Shown here: one piece after another, positions 41,958 to 51,358 of the stretch | How positions within the stretch are numbered: position 1 is the stretch's first letter | Layout: every line of letters starts with the position of its first letter | From: Alphaproteobacteria bacterium | GTDB taxonomy: Bacteria; Myxococcota_A; UBA796; GCA-2862545 | Direction: 5' to 3' | Assembly (NCBI GenBank): GCA_020632925.1 | Contig: JACKER010000028.1 | Location: 1 to 64,000 of the forward strand | Length of the DNA stretch: 64,000 nucleotides | Position numbers and translations under genes: made by a program | Notes under the pieces: model-generated | The model's input: the letters and a program-made list of their open reading frames with translations, nothing else | Database searches by the model: none | Told to the model about the DNA's origin: nothing

Positions 41958-43841
41958 TCAGGGCCGGATGATCAGGATCTCCTCGGCGGCCGAGGTCGAG
42001 GTACCGGAGATGGTGTACGTCAGGGCGGCGCCGACGAGCGGGTTGCTGCCGTTGAGCAGGGCGCCCGCGTTCTCCTGGATGTTGTACCCGTTGGCGACGA
42101 GCGCCCCCAGCGACACGGTGACGTGGGTCCCGTCCTGGAACACCCCGATGACCGACGCGTTGCTGAAGCTCGTCGACCAGGTGGGCACGACGAGGTTGAT
42201 GGGGGTCTGCAGGTACAGGTCACAGTGCGGCTCGCAGGGGCTCGACGGCGGCATCGGCAGCGTCATCGGGCGCGCCAACGCTCCGTCCAGGTCGAGGATC
42301 GGGCAGTCGCTGTCCTCGTTCGCAGGCAGGGTGGAGCCGTCGTCCACGACCGCGTTGCTGCAGCTGCCCGGATCCGAGGCGTCGATGACGTGCGTGACCG
42401 AGGGAGCGGTGTCGGTGAGCTCCACGAGAGGCGCGCTGGTCACGCAGTTCGTCCCGTTCACGGTGACGTTGCAGGCGTTGTTCTCGCAGGCCTTGCGCAG
42501 GGACGTGCACACACCGATCACGTAGCTGTCGTCGCAGACGTTGGAGCTCCCGTTGCAGACCTCGGGCTCCTCGCCCAGCGTCCACCCCCGCCCGACGGCG
42601 CCCTGGCGGAGGATCGACATCACCTCCGACGCATCGAGGTCTGGGCGGTACGCGCGCACCGTGGCGGCCGACGCGGAGACCACCGCAGTGGCGGCCGAGG
42701 TCCCGGTGATCATGTCCATCATGGCGTTGGTGGCGGGATTGAGCACGGCCAGGTGGGACCCGGCGGCCAGGTGCGGCGGCCGGGCACCGGGACGGTTCAT
42801 CGCCATCGGCGTCAGGTCGGCGTCGCCCTGCACACCACCCACCGCGTAGACGAGCGGGTGGTAGACGGCCGCCTGGTTGTGTGCCTCCTGCGTGCTCATC
42901 TCGAAGTCGGACACGCACTCGGACGCGGACGGTGCGTCCAGACCCTCCCAGGCCGCGGGGAGCAGGGGCATCGGGGTGTCGCCCTGCAGGCCGCCGATGT
43001 TCCCGGTCGCCGCGAGGAGCAGCGCGTCCTTGCACGCCGCGTGGCGGATGGACTGGTACACCGCGTCCACCAGCGGGTCGAACTCCGAGGTCTGCTCCGT
43101 GCCACCGTAGGTCGGGTGCCAGCCGGCGGACAGGTTCACCACCAGCGGACCGACGTTGGAGGCGTTCTCCCAGTCGTCCACGGCCTCGTAGAGGCGGACC
43201 GCCACGTCGGAGATGCTGCCGATGGCACCACCGGAGCTGGTGTTGCGCACGGCCTCGCCGTTCTGCACCTGGAAGCCCAGCGTCAGGTAGGACACCAGGT
43301 CCGCGGCGCAGGTGCCGGTCGGGTTGGAGCCGCAGACCAGCCGGCGAGCCAGCAGGGCCACGCGGGCCCCGTGGTTCGAGAACTCGGGCGTGCTGCCGAA
43401 GTAGCTCTGGTCGAGCTGTCCATCGGGGATCGTGTCCAGGATGGCCAGGCGGGCCTTGGGGTTGTTGCCCAGCGAGGGCATCACGTCGACCGCCTGGGTC
43501 CGCCGCTCGGAGGACAGCTCCACGTCCTCGTCGTCGATGCTCATCGGGGCGACGGCGACCTGGTCGGGCACGAACCCGCTGGGCCCGCCGGACGGCGCGT
43601 CCTGCCCGGTCCACCGAGCGACGCAGAAGTCGGCGAGCACCCCGGGCGCGCCCGCCGGGAACAGGTGGCTGACGGTCCAGCCGGCGCCGCCGTAGGGACA
43701 GACGCCGTTCACACCCTTCCCGATCAGGACGTCGTTCAGCGCGTGGTCCTGGATCGTCCCTCCGATGGCGAGGGCATCGGGGGAAGCGATCTCTGCGCCG
43801 GGGTCCGTCGAACAGCCGGCGAGCAACATCGTGATCAGCAT
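41958..43841 (-). CDS. Subtilisin-like (S8) serine protease lipoprotein
   Basis: A 627-residue protein with leader MLITMLLAGC, a nine-residue pre-lipobox sequence. The catalytic triad is visible: Asp in AILDTIPDGQ (about residue 133), His in EFSNHGARVALLA (about 157) and Ser in ITGTSAATAVVSA (about 380). A C-terminal beta-rich part with cysteine pairs (CDDSYVIGVCTSLRKAC) follows. A GAGGTG ribosome site supports the ATG at 43841 rather than the ATG at 43868. It begins 28 bases after the CHAT gene's stop, so it is probably co-transcribed with that protease. Confidence 0.85.
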   Translation of the reverse strand: MLITMLLAGCSTDPGAEIASPDALAIGGTIQDHALNDVLIGKGVNGVCPYGGAGWTVSHLFPAGAPGVLADFCVARWTGQDAPSGGPSGFVPDQVAVAPMSIDDEDVELSSERRTQAVDVMPSLGNNPKARLAILDTIPDGQLDQSYFGSTPEFSNHGARVALLARRLVCGSNPTGTCAADLVSYLTLGFQVQNGEAVRNTSSGGAIGSISDVAVRLYEAVDDWENASNVGPLVVNLSAGWHPTYGGTEQTSEFDPLVDAVYQSIRHAACKDALLLAATGNIGGLQGDTPMPLLPAAWEGLDAPSASECVSDFEMSTQEAHNQAAVYHPLVYAVGGVQGDADLTPMAMNRPGARPPHLAAGSHLAVLNPATNAMMDMITGTSAATAVVSASAATVRAYRPDLDASEVMSILRQGAVGRGWTLGEEPEVCNGSSNVCDDSYVIGVCTSLRKACENNACNVTVNGTNCVTSAPLVELTDTAPSVTHVIDASDPGSCSNAVVDDGSTLPANEDSDCPILDLDGALARPMTLPMPPSSPCEPHCDLYLQTPINLVVPTWSTSFSNASVIGVFQDGTHVTVSLGALVANGYNIQENAGALLNGSNPLVGAALTYTISGTSTSAAEEILIIRP

Positions 43842-43869
43842 GGGCACCTCTCGTGCGGTTGGAGACACG

Positions 43870-46422
43870 TCAGCGGATCCACAGGCGCCACGCCCAGACG
43901 TCGGCCTGCGGATCGTCGTTCAGGACCGCCGTCCGGGCGGTCGCGAGTCGGAGTGCGGGGTCGGCCGGGGCGCCGGGGTCGGACCAGGCGGACGCCAGCT
44001 CGCGCGCCGTGTGGTCCTGGACCGGGCGCTGGCTCGCGACCACCGTGTCGGAGCCGGCGAGGAGCAGGCCCTGGGCAAGCCCCAGCCCGTAGGTCGCCAG
44101 GCCCGTCTCGCAGCCGGACAGGAAGACCTGGGACGGAGCGCCGCCGAGCGACAGCAGGTCGCCCACCTCGAGCCCGCCGTCGGCGAGCACGAGCCGTCGG
44201 GTGGCGGCACCCTCGGAGCGCAGATCGCCGTGGGTGGCGACGTGCAGGCGGTCGCTGCGGCGCAGGGCGTCCAGGACCGCGGACCGGGTGGCGGCGGCGC
44301 CCGTCAGGTGGACCGCCCCCGCGGAGGCCGCGATGCGCTCGCCCTCCGCGCGCGCCTCCGGCAGATCGCCGAGGGGATCGCTGACCACGATCGTCGGCCC
44401 GTGCTCCGTTCGCGACGGCGACGGCCCCAGGTCCATCGACCACACCACGGGAACGCGCGCGGCGAGGGGCACCCCGCCCACGGGTGCTGCGTCCAGGTCG
44501 CGGGCGGCGAGTCCCTGCCACGGCATCAAGACGATCCGCGACGCCCGCTCGACGAGCTCGGCGAAGGGCGCCAGGAGCTCCTCGTCGGTCGCCGTGCGCG
44601 GAACGCGGGTGGCCCACACCTGTCCGTCCGTCGCGGCGAAGCCCAGCAGCGTGTCACCGTCCGGCCACCAGCTGAGCACCAGCGTGCTGGGGTCGAGCGT
44701 CGGCAACAGCGGTTCGTCCTCTGGAGCCACCGCGCCCAGCGCCGCCTCGAGCTGGGTCCTCGCGCGCAGGTCCAGCTCGGCCAGGGCGGCGTCCACCGCC
44801 GGGAGCTCGTCCTGCGGAGCCTCCCAGCGCCGCGCACGCAAGGCGTCGGCCTCGTCCCGCAGGCGGCGGTAACCGTCCACGGCAGCGGCCCAGGAGGCGC
44901 GTGCCTCGCCGGTGAGCGACCCCACCCGCTCGGCCGCCACGGCGGCGCCGAACACGCGGGCCCGAGCCACGCGCACCTGCTCGAGCGCCTCCTCGACCGC
45001 GCCCCGATCGACCGACGCCGCCGCCAGCGCACCGGTCAGGTCCGCGTTCGTCTCGAGCCAGGCGCCCCGGTCCGCGCCGAACGGCAGCGTGCGTCCCCGG
45101 CGGAGGACGAGCGACTCGGCCTCGTGCAGCAGCGACTCGCGATCGGCCGGACGTGCGCGTGCGGCCCCGAGGAGCGCGCGGATCTCCAGCTCGACGCTGC
45201 CCGACCTCCGTGCCGCGTCCAGGGCCTCCTGCCACGCCTCCGCGCTCCGGCCGCCCTGGGAGTGGATCTCCGCGGACAGGAGCGTGGCCCACGCCAGGTC
45301 CGACGGACCGAGCAGCGCAGGGGTCGCGAGGACCTCGGTGATCAGGCGCGAAGCGAGCGGGAGGTCGCCCGCGAGCCAGGCGGCGCGGGCGCGATCGATG
45401 GTGAAGTCCGCGCGCCGCGAGGGCGGGTCCCCGCAGTCGGCCTGGAGCATCGTGTCCAGCAGCTCTCCGGCCCAGCGCGCGACCCGCGCCTGCCGCTCGG
45501 TGTACTGCTCGAGGGTCAGCTCGTACCACGCGAGGTTCTTCACGCCGTACCGCTGGTACACGTCGCAGCTGCGTGGTCCCTCGTCGAGGTCCACCCGCTC
45601 TCGCATCCAGCGAGCGGCGCCCGCGGTGTCCCCGATCTCGTCGGCCGCGATGGACATGGCGATGGCGCTGCGCCAGGCCAGCGCCTCGACGTCGACCCGG
45701 GTGGCCAGCGCGTAGGCCTCTCGGTCGTGGGTCTCGGCAGCGCGCACGTCCCCCAGCGCCTGGTTCAGGCGCGCCGTCCCGTTCTCCAGGATCCAGGCGG
45801 CGTCTGCGTCGCGAGTGATCGGCTCCGCCTCGAGCAACCGGAGGGCCGCCCCGGTGTCCCGGATCCACTCGAGCGTGTGCTGCAGGAGCGCGGCGCGCCG
45901 CCGCCACGCGTCCGAGGAGCGGCCGGCGGCCTCGCTCGCCACCAGCGCCCGGGCGAGGCCCTCGCCGTACCCGGCCAGGTCACCCCGGGTGCGCGCGCAG
46001 ATGGCGGTGGCGGCGGACGCCTCGTCCTGCGTGACGGCGTCGAGCAGCGGCGGCAGCACCTCGTCGCAGGCCGGCGTGCGCGCCGCCTCCCGGAGCCGGA
46101 CCACCTCGGGGGACGGAGGCGGCTCGCGCGTGATCTCCACGGCGTCCAGGCCGCGGCCCCGTCGCCAGGCGTACCGCCCGGGGGCCACGGGAGCGGGAAG
46201 CACGAAGCGCAGCCCGTCCAGTGAGGGCTCACCGACCACGTCCAGCGAGGCGCCGTCCACGTCGAGCGCCACCGCCCCGGCACCACCCACCCACACGACC
46301 AGCGACCGGTCCTCGGGCAGCTGGCAGCGGCCGTCCACCCAGTCGCAGCCCCAGAGCCACACGTCGAGCGGCTCGGGCGGGGGTGGGGGCGCACAGCCCA
46401 GCAGTGGCAGGGCCACGATCAA
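43870..46422 (-). CDS. CHAT-domain caspase-like protease with helical N-terminus, predicted lipoprotein
   Basis: An 850-residue protein. The start is a rare TTG whose TTGA overlaps the upstream stop, giving leader (M)IVALPLLGC with a lipobox. Residues about 100-560 are helical, TPR-like repeats (for example ARWMRERVDLDEG, WATLLSAEIHSQGG). The C-terminal CHAT domain has RLHVATHGDLRS (catalytic His, about 727) and VFLSGCETGLATY (catalytic Cys, about 772), so both residues of the dyad are present. CHAT proteases cleave specific proteins in cell-death-like and immune pathways. The sigma and anti-sigma genes immediately upstream make a regulatory target plausible, but this is inference. Confidence 0.85.
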   Translation of the reverse strand: MIVALPLLGCAPPPPPEPLDVWLWGCDWVDGRCQLPEDRSLVVWVGGAGAVALDVDGASLDVVGEPSLDGLRFVLPAPVAPGRYAWRRGRGLDAVEITREPPPSPEVVRLREAARTPACDEVLPPLLDAVTQDEASAATAICARTRGDLAGYGEGLARALVASEAAGRSSDAWRRRAALLQHTLEWIRDTGAALRLLEAEPITRDADAAWILENGTARLNQALGDVRAAETHDREAYALATRVDVEALAWRSAIAMSIAADEIGDTAGAARWMRERVDLDEGPRSCDVYQRYGVKNLAWYELTLEQYTERQARVARWAGELLDTMLQADCGDPPSRRADFTIDRARAAWLAGDLPLASRLITEVLATPALLGPSDLAWATLLSAEIHSQGGRSAEAWQEALDAARRSGSVELEIRALLGAARARPADRESLLHEAESLVLRRGRTLPFGADRGAWLETNADLTGALAAASVDRGAVEEALEQVRVARARVFGAAVAAERVGSLTGEARASWAAAVDGYRRLRDEADALRARRWEAPQDELPAVDAALAELDLRARTQLEAALGAVAPEDEPLLPTLDPSTLVLSWWPDGDTLLGFAATDGQVWATRVPRTATDEELLAPFAELVERASRIVLMPWQGLAARDLDAAPVGGVPLAARVPVVWSMDLGPSPSRTEHGPTIVVSDPLGDLPEARAEGERIAASAGAVHLTGAAATRSAVLDALRRSDRLHVATHGDLRSEGAATRRLVLADGGLEVGDLLSLGGAPSQVFLSGCETGLATYGLGLAQGLLLAGSDTVVASQRPVQDHTARELASAWSDPGAPADPALRLATARTAVLNDDPQADVWAWRLWIR

Positions 46423-47076
46423 GGGACCATCCGGATCGGCTGGACGAGCTCGACGGGATCGGCGCCCGGGGCGCTCAGGCGCACGTGGAGCTCGTGGGTG
46501 CCAGCGGGGACGGAGGCGACACGCACCTCGGCGGCGCCGCTGTCGGTCCAGGCGACGGTCGCGGGCAGCGGCGTCTCGTCCGCCAGGACCGTGACCTCGG
46601 CGCGAAGGTCCGTCCGCGACGCCGGGCGCAACCGCAGCACCACCGAGCCACCCTCGCGCACGGTCGGCACCTCGCCGGTCGGCGCTCCGCGGACCTCGCT
46701 GCTGCCCTGCACCGGTGAGCGCGTAATCCGGCAGCGCGGAGGAGCCCCCGACCATCCTCGGAGAGGCCACGAGCAGCGCGACCGCCGCCACGGCGACGGT
46801 GGCGAGCGCCCACAGCCAGTGCCGGGACCGGTTCGCGGGCGGCGGCACCTCGACGGGCGCGCTCGTGGCGAGCCAGCGCTCGGTGACCGCGCGGGCGACC
46901 GACGCGTCCAGCGGGCGGAACATCTCCACCAGCGCCGGATCGGCACCGTCGAGCAGCTCCCGCTCCTCGTCGGCCGACAGCTCGCCCAGGGTCCACCGCT
47001 CCCAGCGGGGATCGAGGGGACGGAGCGCGTCCTGGCCGTGCGCCGCGATCATCGCCTGCAGCTCCTCGTCGGTCAT
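46419..47076 (-). pseudogene. Membrane anti-sigma-like protein, frame broken by one base
   Basis: The first frame from the ATG at 47076 gives MTDEELQAMIAAHGQDALRP, a helical cytoplasmic part and one membrane segment (WLWALATVAVAAVALLVA, about residues 90-108), then YALT near 46715. Sequence then continues in another frame as VQGSSEVRGAPTGEVPTVRE to a stop at 46419. Deleting one G in ACCGGTGCAG rejoins them. Intact, it would be a 217-residue single-pass protein. No zinc-finger is seen, but its place between a sigma factor and a lipoprotein gene, and its topology, suit an anti-sigma factor. Both junctions are four-base overlaps. Confidence 0.65.
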
Positions 47077-47732
47077 CGCCGTCCCTGCCCGATGGGGGTG
47101 ATGCGACCCAGCGCGGTCATCCAGCTGCGCACCCGCTCGAGGAGCCGCCGCCGCCACTGATAGACCGAGTCGACCGAGACCTCGTGTGCCGTCGCGACCT
47201 CCTCCGCCGAGCGATCGTCGAGGAGCAGGGCGTCGAACATCACGAGGCCCTTGGGGCTGAGCTCGGCCTCCACGCGCTGCAGCGCCGTCCGGAGCAGGTC
47301 GCGGGATTCCACGGCGTCGCCCGCCGAGGGCGCGCTGGGGGCCCACTCGTCCGGATCGGGCCGGGGGTCGTCGGTCCACGGGCTGCGGCGGCGCGTCGTG
47401 AGGACCGAGCGGGCGTGACGCTCCGCGACCAGGCCGACGAAGTTCCTCAGCGACAGCCCGCGGGCCGGATCCCACGACCGCAGGACATGACCATCGCGGT
47501 CGAACAGCACCGCGAAGGTGTCCTGCACCAGATCGGACACGACTTCACGTGCGTCCCGGTTGGCACCGCCCAATCGGGCGACGGTACGGGCGACCCTGGC
47601 TTGCACGACCGGCATCAGGTGCTCCACCAACCGAGCGGACGCAGATGGATCGCGTCGAAGCGCTCCTTCCACCCATTTCCGCTCCTCGTCGCGCATCGAC
47701 CGATGATGACTCGTCGCGACGCCGACCGCCAT
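47073..47732 (-). CDS. ECF-type RNA polymerase sigma factor
   Basis: A 219-residue protein. Region 2 includes REVVSDLVQDTFAVLFDRDG with a core-binding helix, and region 4 includes LSPKGLVMFDALLLDDRSAE followed by VATAHEVSVDSVYQWRRRLL, a helix-turn-helix. The stop overlaps the anti-sigma-like start by four bases. An ATG at 47696 would remove 12 residues and is also possible. It lies 15 bases after the FHA-winged-helix gene in the same direction. It probably directs a dedicated regulon, with the downstream protease genes as candidates. Confidence 0.85.
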   Translation of the reverse strand: MAVGVATSHHRSMRDEERKWVEGALRRDPSASARLVEHLMPVVQARVARTVARLGGANRDAREVVSDLVQDTFAVLFDRDGHVLRSWDPARGLSLRNFVGLVAERHARSVLTTRRRSPWTDDPRPDPDEWAPSAPSAGDAVESRDLLRTALQRVEAELSPKGLVMFDALLLDDRSAEEVATAHEVSVDSVYQWRRRLLERVRSWMTALGRITPIGQGRR

Positions 47733-47747
47733 CCCGATGAGAAGCGG

Positions 47748-48631
47748 TCAGCCATCGTCCACCACCTCGTCAGCGGGTCCGAGGACGAGCTCCACGTTCC
47801 CCCGACCGTCCGCGAACACGAGGTCCTCCCGCAGACCGTTCTCGAGCAGCTTGCGACGGACGGTCCGCAGGTTCCGGTCCCAGCGGGTCCGCAAGAGGTC
47901 CCGGTCGAGCGCGCCCCACACCTCGCGGGCGACCCAGTCCCAGGGGACGGGGCTCGCGAACCGGACCAGCTCCGTGAGGATGCGCGCGGTCACGCCCGCC
48001 AGCTTCACCGTGGGACGTCCCGCCCGCAGGATGTGGACCGACGTGAACCGGATCACGAGACGCAGGTCGTCCTGCGCGACCAGCGAGCGGTGGGTCCCTC
48101 CGACGTCGATGGGCGGCACCTCGATCACGCGGACCCGGGACCCCACCACGTCGAACTCGGTCCCGGCCACCAGCGGGATCACCTCGCCCCGTCGCCGGAC
48201 GCTCCACCCCTCGCCCGACGCCCACAGGTGCGCCTCGCCGCGCGGGTCGAAGCCGGGCTCCAGCCGCGGAGGGTCGCCGAGGAAGGTCCCCACGTCCACG
48301 TCGAGCACGATGGGCCGGACGCCGAGCCCCTGGATGGCCAACGACGACGAGGGGAGCACGACCTCCAGCACCTGCAGCCAGAGGTCGTCCGTGAGACCGA
48401 CCCGCTGTCCCGGCGTCAGCTGGACCCGCTGGACCCGCTGCCGGCCCACCCTCAGCTCGTTGGCCAGTCCGATCATCAGGAGCCGTCCCGCTCGCAGCGA
48501 GACCAGCGCATGCGCCTCGCTGACGCGCGGATCGTCGAGCCGCAGGGAGGCGCTCGGCATCCGGCCGATCAGGCCGCCCGCCGACCACGCGCCCGGCGCT
48601 CCTCGATCTGCACCGTCACGTGCGCGCGCAT
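47748..48631 (-). CDS. FHA-domain protein with C-terminal winged helix (possible frameshift near the start)
   Basis: Most of the protein reads in one frame: SASLRLDDPRVSEAHALVSL is the FHA phosphothreonine-binding core, and the C-terminal 90 residues (TVKLAGVTARILTELVRFAS, WDRNLRTVRRKLLENGLRED) form an OmpR-type winged helix. The frame lacks a start before an internal ATG in GRMPSAS. An ATG at 48631 in another frame gives MRAHVTVQIEERRARG, a suitable first strand, so one missing base near 48580-48600 is inferred. The gene overlaps the kinase stop. The natural reading is a transcription regulator recruited by phosphorylation from the adjacent kinase. Confidence 0.7.
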
Positions 48632-49425
48632 CGCGCCTCCGCCTCGGCGCCGACCCCGTCGCCCGCCCACCACGCGAGCAGCTCGGGCACCTCCTGCAGG
48701 CCTGTCCACTCCTCCCAGGTCGGCCGGTCCGACGGGCACCAACCGAGCGCCCGGAGGATCGTGTCCGCGAGCGGACGCGGTGCGCCGACCTCGCGAAGAT
48801 CCGCGTCCAGTGCACGCTGTCGCCGCCGCTGCGCGAGCTCGTGGGCACCGCAGGGACCGAAGGGCCGCCCGGTCAGCAGCTCCGCAGCGATGCAGCCCAG
48901 GGCGTAGACCTCCGCCGGTGCGCCGTGTCCGCCCACGAACCGCTCGGGCGCGGCATACCCGGGCGTGCCACCGTTCGACGGGTCGCGGCCGGTCCAGCCG
49001 GCGAGGCCGAGGTCCGCGATCCGCACCACACCCTCGCGATCGACGAGCAGGTTGGCGGGCTTGAGGTCGCCGTGCACCAGCCCGTTCGTGGCCCAGGCCT
49101 GCGCCATCGGGCGTGCCACAGCCGCGAGCACGGCGCGCACCACCTCGGCGGGGGCGGGACCGCGACGCGCGATCAGCTGGTCCACTGGCTCGCCTTCGAC
49201 CCACTCCCTGAGCACCACCCAGCTCCCCTCGTGCTGGGTGACCTCGAGCGTGCGGACGAAGGCGAGCGGCAGGGCCAACGCGCCGGCATCGAGCTCCACC
49301 AGCGCCTCGTCGAGGGGGATGCGTCCGTCGAGGACCTTGGCGGCGACGGGCCGACCGCCCCAGGTGGCGCGCCACACGACGGAGCTCGCTCCCCGGCCCA
49401 CCGGCTCCACCAACCTCAACGTCAT
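48616..49425 (-). CDS. Ser/Thr protein kinase, cytoplasmic
   Basis: A 269-residue protein consisting almost only of a kinase domain: glycine loop VGRGASSVVWRA, lysine in PVAAKVLDG, catalytic loop HGDLKPANLLVDREG, GYAAPE with no long activation segment, and ALGCIAAELLTGRPF. The usual DFG is DLG (ADLGLAG), a tolerated variant. No membrane anchor or sensor domain is attached. The stop overlaps the FHA-winged-helix start by 16 bases, so that protein is the likely substrate. It is the first gene of the leftward cassette down to 41958. Confidence 0.88.
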   Translation of the reverse strand: MTLRLVEPVGRGASSVVWRATWGGRPVAAKVLDGRIPLDEALVELDAGALALPLAFVRTLEVTQHEGSWVVLREWVEGEPVDQLIARRGPAPAEVVRAVLAAVARPMAQAWATNGLVHGDLKPANLLVDREGVVRIADLGLAGWTGRDPSNGGTPGYAAPERFVGGHGAPAEVYALGCIAAELLTGRPFGPCGAHELAQRRRQRALDADLREVGAPRPLADTILRALGWCPSDRPTWEEWTGLQEVPELLAWWAGDGVGAEAEARCART

Positions 49426-49500
49426 CCCCCCTCCTCGACCTGGGATTGGAGGGACGTGACGCCATCTGACATCGGTCCGCGATCTTTTCTCGGGTACCTG

Positions 49501-51288
49501 CTACGGCACCGTCGCCGACGCGGTCGCGACGACCTCGGGGGCGTTGCCCACGGAGCGCACCATCGCTCCGAGTGCCAGCGCCTCCGGCGTCCCCGAGGCC
49601 TCGAGCTCCGCGGCCCACCGCGCCGACAGCGGCTGGAACCACACCGTGGCTCGGACGTCGAACGGCCCCGACGCACCCGTCAGGTCGAGATCGACGTGGA
49701 CGGTGTCGGCGCCCGGCCCGAAGTCGGCGTCACCGGACGTGCCCACCGGGAGCACCCGAGCGCCCTCGGCCGAGCGCGGGTCGAAGCCCGATGGCAGCAG
49801 CCGGTCGTCCTTGGCCCAGCCCTCCGCGCGCATCAGCAGCCACGTCGGCCGGCCGTCGCCGTCGGCGAGCACGCCCTCCCACACCTGGACGTCGTCCTCC
49901 GTCACGCGGTCGAGATGCCCGACGACCGGGCCGCCCGCGAGCTCGGAGGGCAACACCGCGCCGTCGGCTCCCACCAGGCGCCCCTCGGCGTCGGTGCCGC
50001 CCAGCCGCACGACCTCCGCACCGCTCCCGTCGGTCACGACGAGCCCGAGCCAGATCCGTCGCACGGGGATGCCGGTGGGGAGCTTGTGGCCGGCGAGGTT
50101 GGCCACGGTCGCGTCGAGGAGGAGGTGACCACCCTGGACGCGCGCGTCGTCCAGCACCAAGGAGGCGGTCCGGGTCGCGAGCTGGTCCCGCGCCGCGTCC
50201 AGGGTGGCCGCGAAGGCTTCGTCGGGGGCCGGCGGGTTCAGCAGGGAGCGGAACGTGCTGAACAGGCGCGGTCCCAGCGTGTTGCCGCCGACCAGGAGGT
50301 GTCGGCCGTAGGGCGAGCGGTCGCCGATCGGCGGGAAGTCCATGCCCATCGGGTTGCGTGCGATCCGCGTGTCGATCGGCGCACCGTCCTCGTCCGTCTG
50401 CGGCAGGTGGCAGGCCTGGCACTGCGTGCCCGACAGCGTCGGCGACGCCGCCCACTCGAGCCAGGGCGCCTGCTCCAGCACCGCGCCGCCCGTGGGGGCG
50501 CCGTCGGCGGCGACCGCGTGCCCCTCGAGGACGTGGCAGGTCGCGCACAGCCCGCCGTCGCGCACGTGGCTGGCCGGGGTGGGCGTGAACCCGCTGTGCA
50601 TCACCATGGGGTTGGAGAACGGCGCCTGGTACGGGCCGTAGATCCGCTGCTGCCCGGCGATCGTGTACCCGCCGGAGAAGCCCGCGTCGGTCCCCAGGTC
50701 CTGGTCCTCGATCTGGTGGCAGGCGGTGCAGCTCACGCCGTCGCGCAGCAGGTCGGAGCGCTCGCCACCCGCCGCAAGCAGGTCCATCCCGGGCGCGGCC
50801 TGCCCCTGCAGCTCCGCGTCTGCCGACGCCAGCGGTGCGTGGCAGCGCAGGCACTTCGCCTCGATCGCCGTGCGGGCCGACGGTGTCGCGGCGACCTCCG
50901 CCGACACCTGGGCCCGCCACACGGGGTCGCGCGTGCTGTTCGCCATCATCGACGACTGCCACAGCTCGACCGGGGCCACCGGCCGCCCCGCGTCGTCGCG
51001 CATCGCCTGCGCGGAGGAGGCGTTCTGGTGGCAGTCGGCGCAGATGTCGTGGGTGGCGACGCGGTCGTTGGCGGCCGCGCTCGCGGGGGGCACCGCCAGC
51101 GGCGTCAGATCGACCTCCCCGATGGTCGTCGTGGTGGTGGTCGTGGTCGTCGTCGTCGTGGCGGTGCCGGTGTCGGTGGCCGTGTCCGTCGTGCCGATCG
51201 GATCGTGCTCGTGGTCCGCCCCGTCGACGGTGTCCCCGCCAGCTCCCGGCTCGCATGCCGCGAGCCCCACCAGGACCAGCCAACGCAT
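49501..51288 (-). CDS. Five-haem c-type cytochrome lipoprotein
   Basis: A 595-residue protein with leader MRWLVLVGLAAC (lipobox) and a linker with twelve consecutive threonines. Five CxxCH haem sites follow at about residues 84, 146, 187, 249 and 291 (CADCH, CLRCH, CTACH, CATCH, CQACH), and then a beta-rich C-terminal half. The spacing recalls cytochrome c554-like multihaem proteins. It should carry electrons at the cell envelope. It is the last gene of a leftward set with DUF1552/DUF1592 proteins and the cytochrome-SUMF1 fusion. Confidence 0.82.
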   Translation of the reverse strand: MRWLVLVGLAACEPGAGGDTVDGADHEHDPIGTTDTATDTGTATTTTTTTTTTTTIGEVDLTPLAVPPASAAANDRVATHDICADCHQNASSAQAMRDDAGRPVAPVELWQSSMMANSTRDPVWRAQVSAEVAATPSARTAIEAKCLRCHAPLASADAELQGQAAPGMDLLAAGGERSDLLRDGVSCTACHQIEDQDLGTDAGFSGGYTIAGQQRIYGPYQAPFSNPMVMHSGFTPTPASHVRDGGLCATCHVLEGHAVAADGAPTGGAVLEQAPWLEWAASPTLSGTQCQACHLPQTDEDGAPIDTRIARNPMGMDFPPIGDRSPYGRHLLVGGNTLGPRLFSTFRSLLNPPAPDEAFAATLDAARDQLATRTASLVLDDARVQGGHLLLDATVANLAGHKLPTGIPVRRIWLGLVVTDGSGAEVVRLGGTDAEGRLVGADGAVLPSELAGGPVVGHLDRVTEDDVQVWEGVLADGDGRPTWLLMRAEGWAKDDRLLPSGFDPRSAEGARVLPVGTSGDADFGPGADTVHVDLDLTGASGPFDVRATVWFQPLSARWAAELEASGTPEALALGAMVRSVGNAPEVVATASATVP

Positions 51289-51358
51289 GAAACCTCCACC
51301 CCATCGCGTAGGCGCATGGGCGCTGTGCGGCCATGCGACACGACGTCGCGGGGAACGG

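Noticed and set aside
51120..51165. Trinucleotide repeat as a separate repeat feature
   Set aside because: It is explained by a run of threonine codons (ACC/ACG) inside the cytochrome gene's linker.
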